From Arachidicoccus soli (GTDB lineage Bacteria > Bacteroidota > Bacteroidia > Chitinophagales > Chitinophagaceae): 64,000 nucleotides of DNA. Position 1 is the stretch's first letter. Each line of letters starts with the position of its first letter. The notes beneath the pieces were generated by a model. The model searched no databases. It worked only from the letters and a program-made list of their open reading frames with translations, and was not told the origin of the DNA. A program made the translations under genes and the position numbers. Below, piece by piece: positions 7,757 through 14,448 of the stretch. The DNA is taken from assembly GCF_003600625.1 (NCBI RefSeq), contig NZ_CP032489.1, positions 3,596,001 through 3,660,000 of the forward strand, given 5' to 3'.

Positions 7757-8986
7757 TCAAAAAATAAGATGTGTTAAAAGACCGTCCCGCAATTTAGGTT
7801 CAAACCAAGTACTTTTAGGCGGCATTACATTTCCACTATCTGCAATATCGAACAATTGTTCTATACTTACCGGAAACAAACTAAACGCAACTTCCATTTC
7901 ACCTGAATTTACACGTTTCTCCAACTCTTTCACGCCCCTTATCCCACCTACAAAATCTACACGCTTGTCTGTACGTTGATCGAGGATATTTAATAATGGA
8001 GCAAAAACATTCTCCTGCAAGATACTTACATCTAAAACACCAATCGGGTCATTGGAATAAGAGCTTTCTTTTGCAATTAAACAATACCAACTTCCTTTTA
8101 AATACATACCAATATCGTGCAAACGTTTGGGTTTTACCGGAAATTCACTTTTTTCAACAATAAATTTACCGTCTAATTCATTCAAAAAAGTTGCAGCGTT
8201 CAATCCATTTAAATCCTTTACTACTCGGTTATAATCCAATATCTGCAATTCGTTAGCAGGGAATAAGGTAGTTAAAAACCAATTAGCTTCTTCTGTTTTT
8301 TTATCGCCCAATTGTTGGCGCACTTTTGCTGCCGAAGCCGCGCGATGATGACCATCTGCAATATATGTATTGGGGACTTGCTGTTCAAACAACTGCGAAA
8401 TCCTTTCCATTGTTTGAGTATCGTTTACCACCCAAATAGTATGGCTAATAGTATCTTCTGCAATAAAATCGTATGTAGGTGCATGTTGGTCTTTCCAATT
8501 ATTAATAATCTCATCTACTTCAGCTACATTTCGATAAGCCAAAAACACATTACCAGTTTGAGCACCTGTTGTGGCAATATGATTAATCCTATCTTTTTCT
8601 TTTTCAGGGCGAGTAAACTCGTGTTTCTTGATAATATCATTTTCATAATCATCTACAGAACTTACAGCAACTAAGCCAGTTTGGCTTTTCCCGTTCATAA
8701 TCAATTGATAGATGTAATAACATGGTTTCTCCTCTGAAAAAAGAATATGGTTATCAATAAAAGCTTGTAAATTTTCTTTAGCTTTTTCATAGACATGTGC
8801 CGAATGAATATCTTCCTCCTCAGGAAGATCAATCTCACTTTTTGTGATATGTAAAAAGGAAACGGCATTACCCTCAGCTTCAGCTTTCGCTTCTTCTCTA
8901 TTTAATACATCATAGGGTCTGCTGGCTAAATTTTTAGCAAATTGTTGTGCCGGGCGCAATGCTTTAAATGGATTTATTTTACTCAT
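7757..8986 (-). CDS. DUF1015 family protein
   Basis: This 409-residue cytosolic protein belongs to the DUF1015 family. Evidence is the N-terminal F-x-x-x-R-P and SRPYDVLNREEA segment (about 22-33), the IADGHHRAASA motif near the middle, and the full-length match to what I recall of the family (about 400 residues). The His-His-Arg motif looks like an active site, but no reaction is established. In many Bacteroidota a DUF1015 gene sits beside serC and serA, and here it is 55 bp downstream of serC. A role connected to serine metabolism is therefore a context inference only. The start at 8986 is an ATG with no clear ribosome binding site. Confidence 0.85.
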   Translation of the reverse strand: MSKINPFKALRPAQQFAKNLASRPYDVLNREEAKAEAEGNAVSFLHITKSEIDLPEEEDIHSAHVYEKAKENLQAFIDNHILFSEEKPCYYIYQLIMNGKSQTGLVAVSSVDDYENDIIKKHEFTRPEKEKDRINHIATTGAQTGNVFLAYRNVAEVDEIINNWKDQHAPTYDFIAEDTISHTIWVVNDTQTMERISQLFEQQVPNTYIADGHHRAASAAKVRQQLGDKKTEEANWFLTTLFPANELQILDYNRVVKDLNGLNAATFLNELDGKFIVEKSEFPVKPKRLHDIGMYLKGSWYCLIAKESSYSNDPIGVLDVSILQENVFAPLLNILDQRTDKRVDFVGGIRGVKELEKRVNSGEMEVAFSLFPVSIEQLFDIADSGNVMPPKSTWFEPKLRDGLLTHLIF

Positions 8987-9041
8987 ACTTGCTATCCGTT
9001 TTCTGTTATTGGTTGTTTTTTAATTCTCCGTTAATGTGCTT

Positions 9042-10112
9042 TTATCCATTTCTACGATTAAAGTCTATCATTAAATCCACTAAAGCTTGTACGCTACTTA
9101 TTGGCATTGCATTATACATAGATACGCGTAAACCGCCTACACTTCGATGACCTTTTACGCCGATCATCCCTTGTTGTTTGCATTCTTCTAAAAACAGGTT
9201 TTCCAGTTCTTTATTATGTGTTGTAAATGTGGCATTCATCAAGCTTCTGTCTTTTTTTGCCACAATAGGTGCAAAAACCGGCAATGAATCTAAAGTACTG
9301 TAAAGTAAATCTGCACGCTCTTTCGCGCGTTTTTCCATTTCTACTAAACCACCTTCTTTTTTTATCCAACGCAAAGTAAGTATTGAAACATATACGGCAA
9401 AAACCGGTGGAGTATTCAATAGGGCGTCTGCCTCAATGTGCTTACGATAGTCCATTATTGGCGAGATATTCCTGTTTGTCTTTCCCAAAATATCTTTCTT
9501 TACAACAACAATTGTTACACCTGCAGCCCCAGCATTTTTTTGCGCTCCCGCATATATCAAACTATGTTTTGAAAAATCTACGGGTCTCGAAAAAATATCG
9601 CTACTCATATCTGCAATCAGCGGTAAATTTGTGTTTGGCGTTGTATGCCATTGTGTACCTTCAACTGTATTGTTCGAAGTGTAATGAAGATATACATTAT
9701 CTGATGGAACCGAAAAATCCTTTTGGATATAAGAATGATTTTTATCTTTTGTAGAAGAAACTACATTTACATTGCCAAAGATTTTAGCCTCTTTTACAGC
9801 CTTATCTCCCCAAATGCCATTAACACAATAAGCGGCAGCAGCATCTTTATCAAGTAGGTTTAAAGGCACTTGCATAAACTGTGTAGTTGCACCACCTTGC
9901 AAAAACAGCACATCGTAATCTTCACCAAGTTGCATGAGCTCTTTAACCAATGCTCGCGCTTCGTTGATAACTTCTACAAACCAACTTGTACGATGGCCGA
10001 TTTCTAAAATAGATAATCCGATGCCATTAAAGTCCAATACAGCTTCACTTGCCTGTTGCAATACTTCCTGAGGAAGAATAGAAGGGCCAGAATTAAAATT
10101 ATGTTTTTTCAT
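9042..10112 (-). CDS. serC: Phosphoserine aminotransferase
   Basis: SerC is a PLP-dependent class V aminotransferase that makes 3-phosphoserine from 3-phosphohydroxypyruvate and glutamate. It may also serve in pyridoxal phosphate synthesis. The 356-residue length is normal. The protein opens with HNFNSGPSILP, typical of SerC. LQGGATTQF at 71-79 contacts the PLP phosphate, and the AGAQKNAG motif carries the Schiff-base lysine K192. The C-terminal KGHRSVGGLRVSMYNA segment holds substrate-binding arginines. The ATG at 10112 is preceded by AAGG. The 191-bp upstream gap holds a near-consensus -7 element (TAACTTTC, 10231-10238) that would give a leader of about 110 nt; nothing else stands out in it. 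serA is not nearby. Confidence 0.96.
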   Translation of the reverse strand: MKKHNFNSGPSILPQEVLQQASEAVLDFNGIGLSILEIGHRTSWFVEVINEARALVKELMQLGEDYDVLFLQGGATTQFMQVPLNLLDKDAAAAYCVNGIWGDKAVKEAKIFGNVNVVSSTKDKNHSYIQKDFSVPSDNVYLHYTSNNTVEGTQWHTTPNTNLPLIADMSSDIFSRPVDFSKHSLIYAGAQKNAGAAGVTIVVVKKDILGKTNRNISPIMDYRKHIEADALLNTPPVFAVYVSILTLRWIKKEGGLVEMEKRAKERADLLYSTLDSLPVFAPIVAKKDRSLMNATFTTHNKELENLFLEECKQQGMIGVKGHRSVGGLRVSMYNAMPISSVQALVDLMIDFNRRNG

Positions 10113-10303
10113 CCTTGTGTTTATTCTTATTTTAAATTGTGCGGGGGAATTTGCTCCATTAAAAAATAAATTTCCAATTGCATATTTTCCCTGACTCAGT
10201 TATTTGAAAAAGACGATTAGATTTTGGGCGGAAAGTTACATGAAAACGATTAATAATTGAAAGCACAATCTTCATTAAATTATAGTATTTACAAAAATTT
10301 CGC

Positions 10304-10936
10304 TTATGCCTCTGATATTCGAAGATTGCATTCTTGAATAAGTTCCAACATTTCATCTCGCCCGAGCTTTTTGGTAGCACTTGTAACTATTATCTGTGGC
10401 AAAAATTGCCAGTGAGCTCTTAACAATTCAGTGAATGTTTCTACATTTCGTTTAACGACACCGGGCTTTTCTTTGTCTGATTTGGTAAAAATCAATGTAA
10501 AAGGTATTTCCCAGTCGCCCAATGATTGCACAAAGTCTAAATCTATGGACTGCGGTTTATGGCGGCTATCTATTAAAACAAAAAGATTGACCAAATTTTC
10601 TCTTTTTCGAATATAATCTTCAATCATTTTACCCCAAGTTTTACGCTCTTTTTGGGCAACTTTAGCATAACCATATCCAGGGAGATCGACCAAATTCCAA
10701 TACTCTTTTTTCGCTTTTTCTTTACGTGTACTTTCAATCAAAAAGTGATTAATCATCTGCGTTTTACCGGGTGTAGAGGATGTTTTAGCCAACCCTTGCC
10801 TGTTACAAAGCATATTAATCAAAGAAGATTTACCCACATTACTACGGCCGATAAAAGCATATTCCGGCTTATCGGCTTTAGGGCATTTGTCATAGGAAGG
10901 GCTAGAGATAATATATGAAGCGTTTTTTATTTGCAT
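10304..10936 (-). CDS. engB: Ribosome biogenesis GTPase EngB/YsxC/YihA
   Basis: EngB is an essential small GTPase for assembly of the large ribosomal subunit. The 210-residue length is typical. G1 is GRSNVGKS (30-37), G2 lies in the SSTPGKTQ segment, G3 is DLPGYGYAK, G4 is TKSD (TKxD variant of NKxD, normal in this family) and G5 is in the VTSATKK region. The ATG at 10936 puts the P-loop at the usual position. A full promoter (TTG at 10971-10973, 22 bp, TATCTTTG at 10941-10948) ends four bases before the ATG, so the message is probably leaderless. It is divergent from the BNR-repeat gene. Confidence 0.95.
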   Translation of the reverse strand: MQIKNASYIISSPSYDKCPKADKPEYAFIGRSNVGKSSLINMLCNRQGLAKTSSTPGKTQMINHFLIESTRKEKAKKEYWNLVDLPGYGYAKVAQKERKTWGKMIEDYIRKRENLVNLFVLIDSRHKPQSIDLDFVQSLGDWEIPFTLIFTKSDKEKPGVVKRNVETFTELLRAHWQFLPQIIVTSATKKLGRDEMLELIQECNLRISEA

Positions 10937-10940
10937 GCCG

Positions 10941-10948
10941 CAAAGATA
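10941..10948 (-). promoter_or_regulatory. Predicted engB promoter, leaderless geometry
   Basis: The minus strand reads TATCTTTG, an exact TAnnTTTG match, with a TTG (10971-10973) 22 bp upstream as the -33 element. Only CGGC separates it from the engB ATG at 10936, so the start site should coincide with the ATG. Confidence 0.55.
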
Positions 10949-10991
10949 GTCTTTCCATAAAGGAGAAAATCAATCCATAGCCTGTATCTAT

Positions 10992-10999
10992 TATCTTTG
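10992..10999 (+). promoter_or_regulatory. Predicted -7 element of the BNR-repeat gene
   Basis: TATCTTTG matches the -7 consensus exactly. The start site would be near 11004, with a leader of about 16 nt before the ATG at 11020. It is back-to-back with the engB promoter. Confidence 0.45.
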
Positions 11000-11019
11000 A
11001 TAAACATACTGAAAAAATT

Positions 11020-12018
11020 ATGAATATGAAAAAAATGATACTAGCCTTTTTATTAATATATTCATTACAATTATTCGCGCAAAAAGGCACCATTAAAATA
11101 ATACATCACGGCACTAAAACCAATCTGCGCGGATTATCAATTTGTAAGGATGCTATTTGGGTAAGTGGAAGCAAAGGGAAAATAGCAAAGTCAATGGATG
11201 GAGGAAAATCTTGGCAATGGCATTTAGTTAAAGGCTTTGAACGCGCTGACTTAAGAGACATTCAAGCATTTGATAAAAACACCGCAATTGTTATGGCCAT
11301 AGATTCTCCCGCCTATATTTTAAAAACAACAGACGGCGGCAAAAACTGGAAAACAGTTTATCAAAATAACACCAGCGGTATGTTTTTAGATGCCATGGAT
11401 TTTTCCAACCATAGAAATGGTATAGTTGTTGGCGACCCCATACATGGGAAAATATTTTTGGCCACCACTAAAAATGAAGGAGAAACCTGGAAGTTCATAA
11501 ACCCAAATATTTCGGCGAACATACAAAAAGGAGAAGCGTTCTTTGCCGCTAGCGGTTCTAATATTGTCTTGCTAAAAACGAATAATTTTCACCTAATTAG
11601 CGGCGGAATAAAAAGTAGATATTTTACCAAAAATAAGGTTTGTATTTTACCTATGATGCAAGGAAAAGAAACTACTGGTGCGAATGCCATCGCGGTTTAT
11701 AAAAATAATATAGCAATTACAGGCGGCGATTTTATGGAGCCTAATCGCAATGACAGTTGCTTTTGTTTTTCGAACAACAATGGTAATAATTGGCAAAGAC
11801 CCACCATTGCCCCTAATGGGTATAGAAGCGATGTGATTTTCATTAATAAAAATACACTTATATGTTGTGGTTTAACCGGTGTAGATATTTCAAAGGATGG
11901 GGGTAATACTTGGGAGAATATTTCACATCAATCATTTAATACCTGTCGGTATAGCAAAAAATTAAATGCAGTTTTCTTTATTGGACAAAATGGGGTCATC
12001 GGCAAATTGCTATTGTAA
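11020..12018 (+). CDS. Secreted BNR/Asp-box repeat protein (sialidase-like/YCF48-like propeller)
   Basis: The 332-residue product has a signal peptide ending in LFAQ (about residue 21) and then a predicted beta-propeller. At least five Asp-box-like motifs (S/T-x-D/N-x-G-x-x-W) are visible: SMDGGKSW, TTDGGKNW, TKNEGETW, SNNNGNNW and SKDGGNTW. They are spaced 40-110 residues apart. Proteins of this kind are often named oxidoreductase or photosystem-II stability-like in automatic annotation, but the repeats show only a fold. No sialidase FRIP arginine motif is apparent, so an enzyme function is not supported. The start could be the ATG at 11020 or 11026; both give the same signal peptide core. 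Confidence 0.7.
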   Translation: MNMKKMILAFLLIYSLQLFAQKGTIKIIHHGTKTNLRGLSICKDAIWVSGSKGKIAKSMDGGKSWQWHLVKGFERADLRDIQAFDKNTAIVMAIDSPAYILKTTDGGKNWKTVYQNNTSGMFLDAMDFSNHRNGIVVGDPIHGKIFLATTKNEGETWKFINPNISANIQKGEAFFAASGSNIVLLKTNNFHLISGGIKSRYFTKNKVCILPMMQGKETTGANAIAVYKNNIAITGGDFMEPNRNDSCFCFSNNNGNNWQRPTIAPNGYRSDVIFINKNTLICCGLTGVDISKDGGNTWENISHQSFNTCRYSKKLNAVFFIGQNGVIGKLLL

Positions 12019-12055
12019 AATGGACTAACTTCGAGAAAGCTTAAATCATTTTATT

Positions 12056-12265
12056 ATGCAATCTTTTATTGTAAATATCCCGGATGATAAAGTTGCTTTT
12101 TTCGTTGAACTTATTGAGCAATTAGATTTTGAATTATTGGAAATTGAAGAACAGCATTCTTCTACTTTAAATAATTCCTTTGAAGAGAAACAAAAAGTAT
12201 CTGAAGAGGAAGACCCCTTCCTGGATTGGGAGGCAGAATTAAAAAACGCGAAAAAGAAAAAATAA
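12056..12265 (+). CDS. Small acidic hypothetical protein (69 aa)
   Basis: I do not recognise a family. The 69-residue product starts MQSFIVNIPDDKVAFFVELI, resembling the short beta-strand/helix start of small Bacteroidota proteins in which a VxIPDDK motif precedes a helix. A strongly acidic middle and a lysine-rich tail (NAKKKK) follow. It has its own near-consensus -7 element (TAACTTCG, 12026-12033), an ATG start, and a perfect hairpin terminator just after its stop, which together support a real gene. Size and the N-terminal pattern recall antitoxins of the kind that pair with RelE/ParE toxins. No toxin gene is adjacent, so this remains a guess. Confidence 0.55.
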   Translation: MQSFIVNIPDDKVAFFVELIEQLDFELLEIEEQHSSTLNNSFEEKQKVSEEEDPFLDWEAELKNAKKKK

Positions 12266-12276
12266 CCTTATGCTAA

Positions 12277-12307
12277 AAATGCACTTTCAAAAACTGAAAG
12301 TGCATTT
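12277..12307. terminator. Bidirectional hairpin terminator between convergent genes
   Basis: A perfect 12-bp stem (AAATGCACTTTC at 12277-12288 with its complement at 12296-12307) encloses a 7-nt loop. On the minus strand it is followed by TTAGC after a run of T, and on the plus strand it ends in TTTCC. It lies between the 69-aa gene and the His-rich protein gene. Confidence 0.75.
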
Positions 12308-12334
12308 CCATTCTCTATTAAGAAGTTTATATTT

Positions 12335-12814
12335 TTATCTTCTTCCGTTATCATGCCCATTTCCTTTACCATGCTCTTTTCCTTTATCATGTCCGTATGC
12401 ATGTCCATGTCCATTGTTTTGATAATATTTTGCATCTTTGCTATCACGAATCATGGGTTGACTGTGATGCCCTTTGTATTTTGAATAATCTCTAATATCT
12501 ACCCTATTTGTTCTATAAGGAGTTCGTCTATTGACAACTACTTTATAAGAGTTATAAATATTATAATTACGATAACGTGCTGGTAATGTTCTAGCATGAT
12601 ACCAACGCCTTCCACTTAAATAAACATATTGTGCATTTGCAACATCATAGTAAGAGTTAATATCGGGGAGATAATAATAATCTACATGGTTGTATCCGAC
12701 AGGTGCCCAGGCCGGTTGAGCGCCAATATTGATGCTTACATTGATCTGTGCAGAAGCCTTTTGCGTGGATAGGGCGCCTATAAAGATCAGGGTCACAAGG
12801 AGTAACTTTTTCAT
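12335..12814 (-). CDS. Secreted hypothetical protein with His/Gly/Lys-rich tail
   Basis: This 159-residue protein has a signal peptide ending around TQKASA (about 23). A Tyr-rich domain follows (about 24-115) with WAPVGYNHVDYYYLPDINSY and a GRRWY motif, a pattern I associate with small secreted Bacteroidota proteins of unknown role. The last 30 residues are very polar, with alternating Gly, His and Lys (GHGHAYGHDKGKEHGKG), and could bind metal ions or polyanions. The ATG at 12814 is preceded by a long leader. A near-consensus -7 (TAACTTCG, minus strand 12884-12891) would give about 65 nt of untranslated RNA containing a small CAGGC/GCCTG inverted repeat at 12841-12855. Function is unknown. 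Confidence 0.6.
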   Translation of the reverse strand: MKKLLLVTLIFIGALSTQKASAQINVSINIGAQPAWAPVGYNHVDYYYLPDINSYYDVANAQYVYLSGRRWYHARTLPARYRNYNIYNSYKVVVNRRTPYRTNRVDIRDYSKYKGHHSQPMIRDSKDAKYYQNNGHGHAYGHDKGKEHGKGNGHDNGRR

Positions 12815-12970
12815 GATTTAAAATTTTATGTTTTTCAATGCAGGCTTTTAGCCTGTGTCAATTATTAGATGGGCAAAGCGTACCGAAGTTAAAAGCAGGC
12901 ATTCTATAAAAGGTAGAATCCGTTATTTTATCGGTGAAATAAAAAGCCGTTAAAAAAGTCTAAAAACAAA

Positions 12971-13414
12971 TTAATCTTTGTATTTTTCTTCCAAATAATT
13001 GACTAGGTTTTTGCCAATGATTTGTTGCCATCCGAGCCTAAAGTTTTCCTTTGATAAGTCATGATAAATATCTCCACGGAAAGACTCTAAATTACTATGC
13101 ATCAGTATTAACAAAGTTTTTGAGTTTTGCGCATATAATTCAAAACTCAGTAAAGAATTGCCAGGGTAGCCCCCGAACTTCCATTCGTAACTTATTTTCT
13201 TTAATGGTACGACTTCATCCACTTTCCAAACATGTAAATATTCTATGCCTTTATTTTCTACTTTAAACTTTGTTTCAAAACCCAGAACAGGTTCAAAAGA
13301 TTCAAGCATTGGGAAATACCATTCTTTCATTTCATTGAATGAAGTAATAGCGCTCCAGACATGCTCAATTGAAGTATTAAAAGCTTGCTCCAAAACTAAA
13401 GGTTCATTCATCAT
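12971..13414 (-). CDS. SRPBCC/START-domain protein (AHSA1-like)
   Basis: The 147-residue product is a single SRPBCC fold domain. It opens with LEQAFNTSIEHVWSAITSF, the typical first strand and helix. The EWYFPMLESFEP segment follows, then a run of strands (KISYEWKFGGYPGNSLLSF), and it ends in the long C-terminal helix (FRLGWQQIIGKNLVNYLEE). Such domains form a hydrophobic cavity that binds small lipids or aromatic ligands, or act as co-chaperones; the ligand here is unknown. It starts 9 bp after the DUF4097 gene's stop on the same strand, so the two are probably co-transcribed. Two adjacent ATG codons are possible starts. Confidence 0.8.
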   Translation of the reverse strand: MMNEPLVLEQAFNTSIEHVWSAITSFNEMKEWYFPMLESFEPVLGFETKFKVENKGIEYLHVWKVDEVVPLKKISYEWKFGGYPGNSLLSFELYAQNSKTLLILMHSNLESFRGDIYHDLSKENFRLGWQQIIGKNLVNYLEEKYKD

Positions 13415-13423
13415 TTTGAAAGC

Positions 13424-14296
13424 TTAATTTAAGGAAATATCTCCAGAAATAGTATTCGCAACAATAGCCTTTCCTCCACCATTTATTGTTCCTTCGACAT
13501 GATGATCTGATTTCTGAGAGAAGGAAACGGCTTTAAAATTGTTCGCATTGAGGTCGCCACTAACAGAGCTTAAATCAATATTTGTTGCGATATCATTGGG
13601 CATTTTTAAAACAATATCACCCGAAACAGATTTTATATCTACATCCTTTATCAAAGTTTTTATTTGAAAACTAATATCACCACTCACCGTATGTACATCG
13701 GAAATGCTCCCAATATTATCGCCTTTAATTTCGCCTGATGTAGAGCCGGCTTCTACATTTCCCATAATATCTTTTAGAACAATATCTCCACTCACACTCG
13801 ACGCTTTTATGGAAGCTAAATTTTGCAATGTCATATCACCGCTTACAGTACTTATTTGACCAGCTACTGAAGGAAGTGTATGCACAGACACATGAAAGCT
13901 CAAACCATCTTCAGAAAAAATACGATCAATCTTAGGTTTTATAGATATATATAATTCACCATCGTCCAATAAATTTATTTGAATATTGTAATATTTATTA
14001 GCTCGTTCTTGCAAATCTTTGGGAGAAAGCGAAGAAACACTACTTCCGTTTACGTGCAGGGTTACATAAGCCTTATCGGTAGCGTCACCTATAATATTTA
14101 TATCGGAACTGATTAAATCTGCCTGTACATTTTTGACAGAAGAAGCGGCAAAAGTTTTATTTTCTAATGCAATATATTTCGACCCCGACACAAAAGAAAC
14201 AGTTTCTTCAGTATGATGATGTTCACACCCCAATTGAATGCACGCACTTGTACTAAATATACATGGAAGGCAGATTATTATAAAAATCTTTTTCAT
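13424..14296 (-). CDS. DUF4097-type beta-repeat envelope protein, possible lipoprotein
   Basis: The 290-residue product has an N-terminal export signal with a cysteine at 19 (FSTSAC), which could be a lipobox although the -3 residue is not typical. The rest is a parallel beta-helix-like series of 16-22-residue repeats. It includes at least six SVSGD or TVSGD units (for example SGDMTLQNL, SGDIVLKDI, SGDISFQIK, SGDIVLKMP, SGDLNANNF, SGDISLN), the hallmark of DUF4097/putative adhesin proteins. The role is unknown, probably at the cell envelope. It starts with ATG at 14296 behind AAGTAAG, and a near-consensus -7 (TATCTTTA, 14315-14322) lies 20 nt upstream. The SRPBCC gene follows in the same unit. 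Confidence 0.78.
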   Translation of the reverse strand: MKKIFIIICLPCIFSTSACIQLGCEHHHTEETVSFVSGSKYIALENKTFAASSVKNVQADLISSDINIIGDATDKAYVTLHVNGSSVSSLSPKDLQERANKYYNIQINLLDDGELYISIKPKIDRIFSEDGLSFHVSVHTLPSVAGQISTVSGDMTLQNLASIKASSVSGDIVLKDIMGNVEAGSTSGEIKGDNIGSISDVHTVSGDISFQIKTLIKDVDIKSVSGDIVLKMPNDIATNIDLSSVSGDLNANNFKAVSFSQKSDHHVEGTINGGGKAIVANTISGDISLN

Positions 14297-14448
14297 CTTA
14301 CTTTATTCTTTTCGTAAAGATAATTTTTAATATAATAATGTACTACACCATTCATCACAAAGTTGATGGCTGGGACCCAAATTATCGCTTCATCATACGA
14401 AACCGATCCACGTCTCATTCCGACCGCATTTCGGATTCACCCTAACCT

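Noticed and set aside
12056-12265. Toxin-antitoxin locus
   Set aside because: Only an antitoxin-like small protein is present; the neighbouring genes are not toxins.
12841-12855. CAGGC/GCCTG hairpin as a riboswitch or terminator
   Set aside because: The stem is only 5 bp with no U-tract or aptamer-like features.
13424-14296. Tandem repeat or CRISPR-like array from the SVSGD-coding repeats
   Set aside because: The repeats are at protein level inside one intact frame, of varying length, and lack conserved DNA repeats and spacers.
14297-14448. Possible gene remnant in the 152-bp gap between the DUF4097 and GH13 lipoprotein genes
   Set aside because: No frame of useful length or recognisable peptide is present; only the DUF4097 promoter-like element is supported.
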